DNA from: Massilia sp. BJB1822
GTDB taxonomy: Bacteria > Pseudomonadota > Gammaproteobacteria > Burkholderiales > Burkholderiaceae_D
DNA: 64,000 nt
Assembly (NCBI RefSeq): GCF_013369485.1
Contig: NZ_JABWEB010000005.1
Location: 62,001 to 126,000, forward strand
Direction: 5' to 3'
The position numbers and the translations under genes were made by a program. This document shows positions 43,579 to 52,140 of the stretch, one piece after another (the stretch's first letter is position 1; every line of letters starts with the position of its first letter). Below the pieces are notes generated by a model, which saw only the letters and a program-made list of their open reading frames with translations, was not told the DNA's origin and did no database searches.

Positions 43579-44667
43579 ATGAAACGAGACCTGATTATGA
43601 ATGAACTGACCGTCAGCGACCTGCATCTGGACTACGGTAGCGGCGCGCATGCGAATCCCATCCTGAAGGGCGTCTCCATGCATCTGCAGAAGGGCGAAGT
43701 GGTGGCCTTGCTCGGCCCCTCGGGCAGCGGCAAGACCACCCTGCTGCGCGCCGTGGCCGGACTGGAAAGCCCGAAGCAGGGCTGCATCGATATCGGCGAG
43801 CGCCGCGTCTTCGACGGCGAACGCAATTACGAGATGCCGGCCGAGCAGCGCAATCTGGGCCTGGTGTTCCAGTCCTATGCGCTGTGGCCGCACAAGACGG
43901 TGGCCGAGAACGTGGCCTATGGCCTCAAGCTGCGCCGCATGGCCAGCGCGGAAATCGGCCAGCGCGTGAGCGAGGTGCTCAAGCAGCTGGGTTTGGGGCA
44001 TCTGGGCGAGCGTTATCCGCACCAGCTGTCCGGCGGCCAGCAGCAGCGCGTGGCGATCGCGCGCGCTCTGGTCTACAACCCGCCCGTGATCCTGCTGGAC
44101 GAGCCGCTGTCGAACCTGGACGCCAAGCTGCGCGAGGAGGCGCGCGCCTTCCTGCGCGAGCTGATCGTGCGCCTCGGCCTCTCGGCCCTGATGGTGACGC
44201 ACGACCAGGACGAGGCCATGGCGATTTCCGACCGCATTCTGCTGCTCAATAACGGCAAGATTGAGCAGCAAGGCACGCCGCAAAGCATGTATGAAACGCC
44301 GGACACCCTGTTCACGGCCGAATTCATGGGCAGTAACAACCGTCTGCCCGCCAAGCTATTGCAGCGCGAGGGCAGTGCGGTGCGCATCGAGGTGGGCTGC
44401 ACGGTGCTGCAGGCCACGGCGCGCGGCGCCAATAGCGGCAGCGAAATCGCGCCCCTGATCCGGGTCGAGGATGTGCGCGTCAGCAGCACGCCGGTGGACA
44501 ACGCCCTGCAACTGGGCCTGTCCACCTGCATGTATCTGGGCGACCGCTGGGAATGCCTGTTCAAGAGCGCGGCGGGCGAGATTGCCCTGCGCGCCCACAG
44601 CAAATACCGCCTGCAGCCGGGAAGCTATTGGCTGCAGATGCCGGCCGACCGCCTCTGGGTCTTCTGA
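43579..44667 (+). CDS. ABC transporter ATP-binding protein (FbpC/PotA type)
   Basis: A 362-residue ATPase that energises the preceding permease. Walker A LGPSGSGKTT (about residues 45-54), signature LSGGQQQR (about 151-158), Walker B VILLDEPLSNLD and the switch His in MVTHDQDEA are all intact. A TOBE regulatory domain lies at the C-terminus (about 280-355). An in-frame ATG at 43597 is an equally plausible start, losing 6 residues. Last gene of the operon; a strong hairpin follows. Confidence 0.93.
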   Translation: MKRDLIMNELTVSDLHLDYGSGAHANPILKGVSMHLQKGEVVALLGPSGSGKTTLLRAVAGLESPKQGCIDIGERRVFDGERNYEMPAEQRNLGLVFQSYALWPHKTVAENVAYGLKLRRMASAEIGQRVSEVLKQLGLGHLGERYPHQLSGGQQQRVAIARALVYNPPVILLDEPLSNLDAKLREEARAFLRELIVRLGLSALMVTHDQDEAMAISDRILLLNNGKIEQQGTPQSMYETPDTLFTAEFMGSNNRLPAKLLQREGSAVRIEVGCTVLQATARGANSGSEIAPLIRVEDVRVSSTPVDNALQLGLSTCMYLGDRWECLFKSAAGEIALRAHSKYRLQPGSYWLQMPADRLWVF

Positions 44668-44670
44668 TGT

Positions 44671-44701
44671 GCAGGCCGCGGCGCCGGATGCCGCGGCCTG
44701 C
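44671..44701 (+). terminator. hairpin terminator of the porin-ABC operon
   Basis: An 11-bp perfect stem (GCAGGCCGCGG / CCGCGGCCTGC) with a 9-nt loop begins 4 bp after the ATPase stop. It is followed by GGAAATTCCATCTTTTC, a weak T-run. It separates the uptake operon from the AT-rich region before the pigment cluster. Confidence 0.65.
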
Positions 44702-45017
44702 GGAAATTCCATCTTTTCAAATGTAATTATTAGTAGTAAATGTTGGTCGATCACCTTTACGTGGGCTTAAGATATCGATTGCCTAGGGTAACATTTGCTT
44801 ATCATTATTGCAGGATAAAACTATCAACATTAACTAAATCTCGGCAATTTCGTGATAATTGGTGAGATTTGACGGCAATTTCGATGAGATTTGCCATTGT
44901 TTTGCGCATATTTCTCTTAGTCAACCGACATCCCTTCGATTATAATTTTGCAGACTAAATTTGCCTGTTGGTAAATAAGTAAAGGCATATAAAAATATTT
45001 CGGGATCGTCAACACTG
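44702..45017. promoter_or_regulatory. AT-rich upstream regulatory region of the aryl polyene operon
   Basis: This is the only gene-free stretch over 300 bp. It is strikingly AT-rich beside GC-rich neighbours and contains a perfect TATAAT (44941-44946) about 70 bp before the first APE gene, without a convincing -35. This composition suits H-NS/MvaT-type silencing and activator-dependent expression. No ORF or RNA gene was recognised. Confidence 0.55.
44842..44893. repeat. two-part direct repeat in the APE upstream region
   Basis: CGGCAATTTCG occurs at 44842-44852 and 44873-44883, and TGAGATTTG at 44863-44871 and 44885-44893. The first pair is 31 bp apart and the second 22 bp apart, roughly three and two helical turns. 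The arrangement suggests paired binding sites for an unknown regulator. Confidence 0.45.
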
Positions 45018-45764
45018 ATGCGTGTTCAGTCAGTTTCTTTTTCCATTGCGGCGCATGCCGCATGGGCGCCGGGTCTATGCTCGCCGGAGGCGTGGCTGGA
45101 CTGGAGCGCGTCACCATTTCGCATAGAAGGCGCGGCCGAACCGGCCGTGCGCGCCATGCCGCCCATGCTGCGCCGCCGCGCCGCGCCGCTGGGCAAGATG
45201 GCGCTGGAGGCGGCCTATGCCTGCCTGGGCGAACAGCGCGGCATTCCCATGGTATTCAGTTCGCGCCACGGCGACGTGGCGCGCGCGGTGGAGCTGCTGG
45301 GCCAATTGGCGCAGGGCGAAACGTTGTCGCCGACGGCTTTCGGCATGGCGGTGCATAACGCCACGGCCGGCCTGTTTTCCATCGCGCGCAGCGAGCGCGC
45401 CAACCATGTGGCGCTGGCCGCCGGCGCCAGCTCGCTGGAACACGCCGTGATCGAAGCCTGCGGCCTGCTGGCCGACGGCGCGCCGCAGGTGCTGCTGGTG
45501 GCCGCCGATTGTCCTTTGCCCGCAGTGTTCGGCGCATTCGCCGATTGCGACGAGCAGCCTTTTGCTTTCGCCTGGCTGCTGGCGCCAGCGGCGGCGGGAG
45601 GCTTGCGCCTGTCGTGGGAAGGCTGCACCGAGGCGGATGCCGCGCCTGCCGGCGCGCAGCAAGGCCCGGGCGAACTGGATGTGCTGCGCTTTTTCCTGGC
45701 GCGGCAAACGGAATTGACGCGGCAGGCGGAACGCCGCCGCTGGCGCTGGCAGCGCGATGTTTGA
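45018..45764 (+). CDS. apeC: aryl polyene chain-length factor (beta-ketoacyl synthase-like)
   Basis: A 248-residue protein of the ketoacyl-synthase chain-length-factor class (Ketoacyl-synt_2). The segment that would carry the catalytic Cys reads FGMAVHNATAGLF, so it lacks the nucleophile and should act as the partner of the ketosynthase ApeO in setting polyene length. It is the first gene of the APE operon and overlaps the next by 8 bp. Names for this cluster follow the characterised enterobacterial ape genes. Confidence 0.87.
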   Translation: MRVQSVSFSIAAHAAWAPGLCSPEAWLDWSASPFRIEGAAEPAVRAMPPMLRRRAAPLGKMALEAAYACLGEQRGIPMVFSSRHGDVARAVELLGQLAQGETLSPTAFGMAVHNATAGLFSIARSERANHVALAAGASSLEHAVIEACGLLADGAPQVLLVAADCPLPAVFGAFADCDEQPFAFAWLLAPAAAGGLRLSWEGCTEADAAPAGAQQGPGELDVLRFFLARQTELTRQAERRRWRWQRDV

Positions 45765-46530
45765 GCGCCTGGGGCGCTGCTGGCGCGTATTTGCCACCGG
45801 CCTGAGTTTTGCACTGTTCGGCATTGGCGGCTTGCTGCTGCGGGTGGCGGTCTTCCCCATGCTGCAATTGCTGGTGCGCGATCCAGCGCGGCGCGTGGCG
45901 CTGTCGCGTGGCGTGATACGCGCCAGCTTCCGCGTGTACGTGGAGATGATGCAGGCGCTGGGCGTGCTGCGCTACGAGCTGTCCGGCATGGAGAAGCTGG
46001 AGCGCGGCGGCCTGCTGATCCTGGCGAACCATCCGACCCTGATCGATACGGTGTTCCTGATGGCCTTCGTCAAGGATGCCGACTGCATCGTCAAGGCCGA
46101 TTTATGGAATAACCCCTTCATGCGGGGACCGATCCTGGCGGCCGGCTATATCGCCAACCATGGCGGGGTCGAACTGGTGGACGATTGCATCGCTTCACTG
46201 GAGCGGGGCAATAACCTGATCATCTTCCCGGAAGGCACGCGCACCGGGCGCGATGGCGTGATCAGCATGAAACGCGGCGCGGCCAATATCGCCGTGCGCG
46301 GCGCGCGCGACATCACGCCGGTGGTGATCGGCTGCCAGCCGGCCACGCTGGGCAAGGGCGAGAAATGGTGGAAGGTGCCGCCGCGCGTGGTGCGCTTCCG
46401 CATCGAAGTACAGGAAGATTTGCCGATCGGGAGCTTTATCGGCAATGGCGCGAGCGAGGTACTGGCGGCGCGCCAGCTCACAGAATATCTGCAACATTAT
46501 TTTACGGGGAAGTCTCAAGGCCATGTTTGA
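45757..46530 (+). CDS. apeD: lysophospholipid acyltransferase-like protein of the APE pathway
   Basis: A 257-residue membrane-associated acyltransferase. The catalytic H-x4-D motif lies in NHPTLID, and EGTRTGRDG is the substrate-binding motif of the PlsC family. An N-terminal hydrophobic helix (about residues 15-40) anchors it. In APE pathways it helps build the glycerolipid-like anchor that holds the polyene in the outer membrane (inference from family and context). It overlaps both neighbours by 8 bp. Confidence 0.85.
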   Translation: MFERLGRCWRVFATGLSFALFGIGGLLLRVAVFPMLQLLVRDPARRVALSRGVIRASFRVYVEMMQALGVLRYELSGMEKLERGGLLILANHPTLIDTVFLMAFVKDADCIVKADLWNNPFMRGPILAAGYIANHGGVELVDDCIASLERGNNLIIFPEGTRTGRDGVISMKRGAANIAVRGARDITPVVIGCQPATLGKGEKWWKVPPRVVRFRIEVQEDLPIGSFIGNGASEVLAARQLTEYLQHYFTGKSQGHV

Positions 46531-46777
46531 ACAGGAAGTCAAGGAACTGATTATTGAAGTGCTTCAGCTGGAGGATATCGCGCCTGACGATATCGACAAC
46601 GAAGCTCCGCTGTTTGTTGAAGGCCTTGGCCTGGATTCCATCGATGCGCTGGAACTGGGCGTGGCGCTGCAAAAGCGCTACGGGATTTCTTTGTCGGCCG
46701 ATTCGGCCGATACGCGTCGTCACTTTGCATCGGTGCGCGCACTGGCAGCCCTGGTTGAAAGCCAGGGCAAGAAGTAA
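46523..46777 (+). CDS. apeE: acyl carrier protein of the APE pathway (first)
   Basis: An 84-residue acidic carrier protein with the phosphopantetheine-accepting Ser39 in GLGLDSIDALEL. It carries the growing aryl polyene chain. The start at 46523 lies inside the end of apeD and gives a normal ACP N-terminus (MFEQEVKELIIEVLQ). The phosphopantetheinyl transferase that could activate it is encoded at 62373. Confidence 0.93.
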   Translation: MFEQEVKELIIEVLQLEDIAPDDIDNEAPLFVEGLGLDSIDALELGVALQKRYGISLSADSADTRRHFASVRALAALVESQGKK

Positions 46778-46790
46778 GAGGGAAACGGAA

Positions 46791-47066
46791 ATGGTAGATC
46801 TGAACCAAATGAGCCGCGACGAAATGCAGCAATGGGTCGTCAAGCTGCTGGCTGAAATGTTTGAACTGGATGCGGAGGAACTGAAGCCGGAATCGAATCT
46901 GTATGCGGACCTGGACATAGACAGCATCGACGCTGTCGACCTGGCCGTGCAGCTGAAACAGCTGACCGGCAAGCGTCTGCAGCCGGAAGTGTTCAAGAAC
47001 ATCCGCACCATCAACGACGTGGTGGATGCGCTGAGCGGCCTGGCCGTGGCCGAACAGACGGCTTGA
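46791..47066 (+). CDS. apeF: acyl carrier protein of the APE pathway (second)
   Basis: A 91-residue carrier protein with Ser45 in DLDIDSIDAVDL as the phosphopantetheine site. It differs clearly in sequence from the first ACP, so the two probably have distinct roles, such as starter loading and elongation. GGGAAACGGAA precedes the ATG at 46791, and the membrane protein gene starts 1 bp after its stop. Confidence 0.93.
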   Translation: MVDLNQMSRDEMQQWVVKLLAEMFELDAEELKPESNLYADLDIDSIDAVDLAVQLKQLTGKRLQPEVFKNIRTINDVVDALSGLAVAEQTA

Positions 47067-47067
47067 G

Positions 47068-47613
47068 ATGCTGCTGACCGCGCTCACGGTGCTGCTTACG
47101 CTGCTGTATCCCCTGGCCATCTGGCTGGGGCATGGCAGGGTCGAGCCGCGCTGGCTGGCGCTGTTGCTGCTGTTGGCCGCCGCCAGCCGCCTGCCGGCCT
47201 TGAAGCTGAGCAGCGCGGCGCGCTGGTCGGTGGCGGGCGCGCTGGTGCTGGTGGGCTGCGCGGTGTGGAGCAATCTGCTGCTGCCGCTGAAGCTGTACCC
47301 GGTGCTGGTGAACGCCGCCTTCCTGGCGGCCTTCGGCTATAGCCTGACCACGCCGGTTTCCATGGTCGAACGGCTGGCGCGCCTGCGCGAGCCGGACCTG
47401 CCGCCCGAAGGCGTGCGCTATACGCGCCGCGTGACCCAGGTCTGGTGCGCCTTCTTCGTGTTCAACGGCAGCGTGGCGCTGGCCACCGCGCTGTGGGCGC
47501 CGGAAGCTGTCTGGACCCTGTACAACGGGGTGATTTCCTATATTTTAATGGGCGTGCTGTTCGCGGGAGAACTGCTGGCGCGCCGCCGTTTCCGCCGCAT
47601 GCATGATGCCTGA
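47068..47613 (+). CDS. apeG: APE-cluster integral membrane protein (COG4648-like)
   Basis: A 181-residue protein with about five or six predicted membrane helices spread along its length (for example residues 3-17, 28-45, 58-75, 83-100, 130-145, 155-172). No catalytic motif is recognised. A membrane protein of this type is a regular member of APE clusters between the ACP and AMP-ligase genes; its function is unknown. It overlaps the next gene by 11 bp. Confidence 0.75.
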   Translation: MLLTALTVLLTLLYPLAIWLGHGRVEPRWLALLLLLAAASRLPALKLSSAARWSVAGALVLVGCAVWSNLLLPLKLYPVLVNAAFLAAFGYSLTTPVSMVERLARLREPDLPPEGVRYTRRVTQVWCAFFVFNGSVALATALWAPEAVWTLYNGVISYILMGVLFAGELLARRRFRRMHDA

Positions 47614-49363
47614 TTCACTGTCCAGCCTTGTCCCCGCGCTGCTCCAGCGCGACCCTGCCGCCTGCGTGGGCTGGCGCGCGGACCAGCCTCTGTCCAACGC
47701 CTGGCTGCTGGCGCGCGTGCGCGCCTGGGGCGCTTTGCTGGCCGGGCAACCGGGCCGCGACTATGCCCTTTACCTGGACGACAGCCTGGAATTCGGCGCG
47801 GCCCTGTTGGGCGCCTGGCAGGCCGGCAAAACCGTGTGGCTGACGGCCGACACCCTGGATGCCAGCTGCGCCGCACTGCAGGGCAAGGTCAATGGTTTCC
47901 TCGGCCAGTTCCCACCGCAATGGCAGCCGCTGGCAGTGCCGGGCGATGCTGCGCCGGAAACCGCCGCCGTGCCGCCGCCGCGCGCGCTCCCCGACGATTT
48001 CCCGGCACTGGTGGTGCATACATCGGGCAGCACGGGTGCGGCGCAGGCCGTGCCCAAGCGCCTGTCGCAGCTGGCCAGCGAAGTGGCAGTGCTGGAGCGG
48101 ATGTTCAGTGCGCGTCTGGGCGATGCCGCCATCGTGGCGACCGTCTCGCACCAGCATATCTACGGCCTGCTGTTCAAGGTGCTGTGGCCTTTGTGCGCGG
48201 CGCGGCCGCTGCAGGCGCTGAGCGTGCAGTATCCCGAGGAACTGGCGCAGGCACTGGCGCAGCGGCCATCGGTGCTGGTCAGCAGCCCGGCGCATTTGAA
48301 GCGTCTGCCCGCGCATCTGGATTGGACGGCGGCGGCAGACCGGCTGCGCGCCGTATTCTCTTCCGGAGGCCCGCTGCCGGAAGAGGCGGCGCTGGGGGCC
48401 GGCGCCATGCTGGGCCAGGTGCCGCGCGAAATTTACGGCAGCAGCGAGACCGGTGGCGTGGCCTGGCGCCAGCGCGCGGCCGGTGCCGCAGCGTCGGTCT
48501 GCTGGCAGGCCTTTCCCAATGTCGAGTGGCGCATCGCCGCCGATGCTGAGCAGGGCGAAGGCGCGCTTGAAGTGCGCTCGCCCCATCTGCCGGATGCAAA
48601 CTGGCTGGCGCTGGCCGACCGTGCTCGCCCCGCCGGTTCCCAGGCTTTCGAGCTGCTGGGCCGGGCCGACCGCATCGTCAAGGTGGAAGAAAAGCGCGTC
48701 TCGCTCGATGCGCTGGAGGCGGCCCTGCAAGCCAGCGGCCTCGCCGAGCAGGTGCGCATCGTGCCGGACGATGGCGCGCGCATTCGCCTGGCAGCCTTCG
48801 TGGTGCTAAACCAGGAGGGCAGGGCGCTGCTGGCGGCGCAGGGCAAGGCGGCACTAAACCAGCGTCTGCGCAGCGTACTGGCCCCGGTGGCCGAAGCCGT
48901 GGCGCTGCCGCGCCGCTGGCGCTATCTGGACAGTCTGCCGCTCAACGCCCAGGGCAAGACTACGCGTGCCGCCTTGCTGGCCTTGCTGGACGAGGAACCG
49001 GCCGCGCTGGAGCAGCGTCCGCGCCAGCCGCATTGGCGCGAGCTGGAACGCGGCGAACAGCGCCTGCTGCTGGAGCTGAGCGTGCCGCCCGATCTGCTGT
49101 ACTTTGAAGGCCATTTCCCCGGTTCGCCGATCCTGCCCGGCGTGGCCCAGCTGGATTGGGCCATAGTCCAGGCGCGCAAGGCCTTCGACCTGCCGCCCGT
49201 CTTCCGCGAAGTCGCGGCCCTGAAATTCCAGCAGGTGATTGTGCCCGGCGCCACCGTGCAGCTGGAACTGCTGCACGACCGCGCCAAGGCCAGCGTGCAA
49301 TTCCGTTATCTCTCGGCGGCCGGCCAGCATGCCAGCGGTCGCCTGCTGTTCGCCGCACCCTGA
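47603..49363 (+). CDS. fused AMP-dependent acyl ligase / 3-hydroxyacyl-ACP dehydratase (ApeH-ApeI)
   Basis: A 586-residue two-domain enzyme. Residues ~1-460 are an acyl-adenylating ligase (VVHTSGSTGAAQAVPK phosphate loop, YGSSETGGVAW, and the catalytic Lys in LPLNAQGKTTR), probably loading the aromatic starter acid onto an ACP. Residues ~480-586 are a hotdog dehydratase with HFPGSPILPGVAQLDW, the FabA/FabZ-type active-site region. In the characterised enterobacterial cluster these are two genes, apeH and apeI. The dehydratase would pair with ApeP. A second ATG at 47606 is also possible. Confidence 0.87.
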   Translation: MMPDSLSSLVPALLQRDPAACVGWRADQPLSNAWLLARVRAWGALLAGQPGRDYALYLDDSLEFGAALLGAWQAGKTVWLTADTLDASCAALQGKVNGFLGQFPPQWQPLAVPGDAAPETAAVPPPRALPDDFPALVVHTSGSTGAAQAVPKRLSQLASEVAVLERMFSARLGDAAIVATVSHQHIYGLLFKVLWPLCAARPLQALSVQYPEELAQALAQRPSVLVSSPAHLKRLPAHLDWTAAADRLRAVFSSGGPLPEEAALGAGAMLGQVPREIYGSSETGGVAWRQRAAGAAASVCWQAFPNVEWRIAADAEQGEGALEVRSPHLPDANWLALADRARPAGSQAFELLGRADRIVKVEEKRVSLDALEAALQASGLAEQVRIVPDDGARIRLAAFVVLNQEGRALLAAQGKAALNQRLRSVLAPVAEAVALPRRWRYLDSLPLNAQGKTTRAALLALLDEEPAALEQRPRQPHWRELERGEQRLLLELSVPPDLLYFEGHFPGSPILPGVAQLDWAIVQARKAFDLPPVFREVAALKFQQVIVPGATVQLELLHDRAKASVQFRYLSAAGQHASGRLLFAAP

Positions 49364-49377
49364 TCCAGAAAGAGTCC

Positions 49378-50466
49378 ATGCAAGACAAGTCCTTCTCTCC
49401 GCCCCGCCAAACCGCTTTCGCCGCCCGCTACGAAGCGCAGAAAATCGCTTTCGGCCCCGTGGTCTTCCAGTGCATTCGCTATGCCTGGAAGCGCGGCATG
49501 CTGCAGGCGCTGGCCGATGCCGGCGCCACCGGCATGAGCGTGACGGAGCTGGCGGCCGGCGGCCAGTGGAGCGAGTACGCGCTGAAACTGGTGCTGGAAA
49601 CCTGCCTCTCGGCTGGCGCCGTGCAGCTGCAGGGCGGCCGCTATGTGCTCGACAAGGTGGGCTACTGCGTCCTGACCGACAAGATCACCCAGATCAATCT
49701 GGACTTCAACCATGACGTCTGCTACCTCGGCCTGTACGACCTGGATAAGTCGCTGGACCAGGAAAAACCGCTGGGCCTGAAGGCACTGGGCGACTGGTCC
49801 ACGCTGTATGAAGGCATGTCGCAATTGCCGGAACCGGCCAAGAGCAGCTGGTTCGCCTTCGACCACCATTATTCGGACACTTCCTTCCCCCAGATCCTGC
49901 CGGACGTCTTTGCCACCGGCCCGCGCCGCGTGATGGATATCGGCGCCAATACCGGCAAATTCACGCTGGCGGCGCTGGGCTACAGCGCCGAGGCGGAACT
50001 GCATCTGGTGGATTTGCCGCGCCAGTTGGCCGTGGCAGAACAGAACCTGCAAGCGGCCGGCCTGCGCGAACGCGCCCACTTGCACGCCGTGGACCTGCTG
50101 GACGCGGACAAGCCGCTGCCGGCCGGCATGGACCTGATCTGGATGAGCCAATTCCTCAGCTGCTTCAGCGAGGCGGCCATCGCCACCATCCTGCAGCGCG
50201 CTGCCGCTGCGCTGGCGCCGGGCGGACAAGTGCTGATCATGGACACCTTCTGGGACCGCCAGCAGTACGATATCGCGTCCTACTGCCTGATCAACACCTC
50301 GCCGTATTTCACGGCCATGGCCAGCGGCAACAGCAAAATCTACGAGAGTACCGACTACATCCGCCTGGCCGAAGCGGCCGGCCTGCGCCTGCTGACCGCG
50401 CGCGACGGAATCGGCTACTGCCATTCCCTGCTGCGCTTCGCCCACGCCGGAGCGGCCGGTGTATAA
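49378..50466 (+). CDS. SAM-dependent methyltransferase of the APE cluster
   Basis: A 362-residue methyltransferase. A helical N-terminal dimerisation region (with a winged-helix-like segment, about residues 35-100) precedes a class I SAM fold (about 175-340; VMDIGANTGKFTLAALG is the SAM loop). This resembles plant/PKS-type O-methyltransferases. It may methylate the hydroxyl or ring of the aryl head group. The ATG at 49378 follows AGAAAGAG and lies 14 bp after the fused ligase gene. It overlaps the glycosyltransferase gene by 8 bp. Confidence 0.83.
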   Translation: MQDKSFSPPRQTAFAARYEAQKIAFGPVVFQCIRYAWKRGMLQALADAGATGMSVTELAAGGQWSEYALKLVLETCLSAGAVQLQGGRYVLDKVGYCVLTDKITQINLDFNHDVCYLGLYDLDKSLDQEKPLGLKALGDWSTLYEGMSQLPEPAKSSWFAFDHHYSDTSFPQILPDVFATGPRRVMDIGANTGKFTLAALGYSAEAELHLVDLPRQLAVAEQNLQAAGLRERAHLHAVDLLDADKPLPAGMDLIWMSQFLSCFSEAAIATILQRAAAALAPGGQVLIMDTFWDRQQYDIASYCLINTSPYFTAMASGNSKIYESTDYIRLAEAAGLRLLTARDGIGYCHSLLRFAHAGAAGV

Positions 50467-51202
50467 ACCCTGCATCGTCATCCCCGTCTACAACCACGAG
50501 CATGCCATTGGCGGCGTGCTGGCGGGGCTGCTGCCGCATGGCTTGCACTGCATCCTGGTGGACGATGGCAGTTCGCCCGCCTGCGCCGCCGTGCTGCGCG
50601 AACTGGCGCAGCGCCATGGTGAACATATCACCCTGGTCACGCATGAAGTGAACCAGGGCAAGGGCGGGGCGGTGATGAGCGGCTTCCGCCGCGCCGTGCA
50701 GTTGGGCTTCAGCCATGCGCTGCAAGTCGATGCCGACGGCCAGCACAATCTGGATGATGTGGCGCGCTTCCTGGAGCAAGGCCGCCAGCATCCGGACACC
50801 CTGATCGTGGGCTGCCCGATCTATGACGATTCCGTGCCCAAGGGCCGGCTGTATGGGCGCTATGCCACCCACGTCTGGGTCTGGATCAATACCCTGTCGC
50901 TGGATATCCGCGACTCCATGTGCGGCTTCCGCGTCTATCCGCTGGCGCCGGTGCTGGCCCTGCTGGAGCGGCGCGCGCTTGGCCGCCGCATGAACTTTGA
51001 TATCGAGATCCTGGTGCGCCTGTATTGGGATGGCGTGCCGGTGCTGAATCAGCCAACGCGCGTGGCCTATCCGGCCGACGGCGTCTCGCACTTCCAGGCC
51101 TGGCGCGACAATGTGCTGATCTCGCGCCTGCACGCCACGCTGTTCTTCGGCATGCTGCCGCGCGCGCCGCGCCTGCTGGCCAGAAAGTGGCTGCGTCCAT
51201 GA
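50459..51202 (+). CDS. family 2 glycosyltransferase of the APE cluster
   Basis: A 247-residue GT-A enzyme with a GTG start. CIVIPVYNHEHAIGG opens the nucleotide-sugar domain, DDGSS is the first acidic motif and QVDADGQH contains the DxD metal-binding site. Together with the acyltransferase encoded next it corresponds to the two halves of the fused ApeJ of enterobacterial clusters. It probably attaches a sugar or a lipid-anchor precursor to the polyene. Confidence 0.87.
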   Translation: MYKPCIVIPVYNHEHAIGGVLAGLLPHGLHCILVDDGSSPACAAVLRELAQRHGEHITLVTHEVNQGKGGAVMSGFRRAVQLGFSHALQVDADGQHNLDDVARFLEQGRQHPDTLIVGCPIYDDSVPKGRLYGRYATHVWVWINTLSLDIRDSMCGFRVYPLAPVLALLERRALGRRMNFDIEILVRLYWDGVPVLNQPTRVAYPADGVSHFQAWRDNVLISRLHATLFFGMLPRAPRLLARKWLRP

Positions 51203-52140
51203 ATGCCGCGCCGCGCCACTGGGCCGCCATCAACGAAGTGAGCTTCGTGGCCGGCATGCGCCTGCTGTTCTGGGTGTTCCGGGTGGCGGGGCGCTGGCCT
51301 TTCCGTGTGCTGCTGTATCCAGTGCTGGGCTGGTATCTGCTGGCGATGCCGCGCGCGCGGCGCGTTTCTTCCGCTTATCTGAAGCGGGTTGCGGCATACG
51401 CGCCGGTGCCGCGCCTGGGTGTGCTGCGCCACTTTGCGGCCTTTGCCGAGAGCATCCTGGACAAGATGCTGCTATGGGGCGGCCTGTTTGACACCAGCCG
51501 TGTCAAGCTGGTGGGCGTGGAGGCGGTCAACGCCATGCTGGCGCGTGGCCAGGGCGGCTTGCTGGTCTGCTCCCACTTCGGCAACCTGGAACTGTGCCGC
51601 GTGCTCTCGCTGCAAAGGCCGGACGTGAAACTGACGGTGCTGGTGCATACGCGCCATGCGCAAGCCTTCAACCGGATGCTGGGCCGCCTGAATCCGGCCA
51701 GCCAGCTGAATATGCTGCAGGTGACGGACATGTCGGCCGCCGCCGCCATGCTGCTGGCCGAGCGGATAGGGCGGGGCGAGCTGGTGGTGATCGCGGGCGA
51801 CCGCGTGCCGGTGTCGGGCCAGCCGCGCGTGACGGCGGCCGAGTTTCTGGGCGCGCCAGCGCCTTTCCCCATCGGACCCTATGTGCTGGCCGGCGTGCTG
51901 CAATGTCCGGTGTACATGCTGTTTACCCTGCAGCGCGGCGATCAGGCCGAGCTGCATTTCGAGCTGCTGCGCGAGTCGCTGCGCCTGCCGCGCAAGGATC
52001 GCGATGCGGCGCTGGCCGCCGTGGCGGCGGAATACGCTGCGCGCCTGCAGCACTTCTGCGTGCAGGCGCCGCTGCAGTGGTTCAATTTTTACGATTTCTG
52101 GCAATTTCCCGAACTGGAACAAAACGATGCACCTGGCTGA
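51199..52140 (+). CDS. LpxL-like acyltransferase of the APE cluster
   Basis: A 313-residue inner-membrane acyltransferase of the lipid A/LPLAT class. HFGNLE is the catalytic H-x4-E motif and AGDRVPVSG the acceptor-binding segment. One N-terminal hydrophobic helix is present. The start overlaps the glycosyltransferase stop (ATGA), so the two halves equivalent to ApeJ are translationally coupled. It overlaps the ammonia-lyase gene by 14 bp. Confidence 0.85.
   Translation: MNAAPRHWAAINEVSFVAGMRLLFWVFRVAGRWPFRVLLYPVLGWYLLAMPRARRVSSAYLKRVAAYAPVPRLGVLRHFAAFAESILDKMLLWGGLFDTSRVKLVGVEAVNAMLARGQGGLLVCSHFGNLELCRVLSLQRPDVKLTVLVHTRHAQAFNRMLGRLNPASQLNMLQVTDMSAAAAMLLAERIGRGELVVIAGDRVPVSGQPRVTAAEFLGAPAPFPIGPYVLAGVLQCPVYMLFTLQRGDQAELHFELLRESLRLPRKDRDAALAAVAAEYAARLQHFCVQAPLQWFNFYDFWQFPELEQNDAPG

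Noticed and set aside
40614..43580. 988-codon open frame on the minus strand opposite the ABC transporter genes
   Set aside because: It mirrors well-supported genes, is His/Gln/Arg-rich as expected for antisense of GC-rich DNA, and has no recognised domain. The same applies to long antisense frames over 1141-3255, 5915-8044, 12472-14712, 15193-17646 and 38593-40677, and to the + strand frame over 23724-25619.
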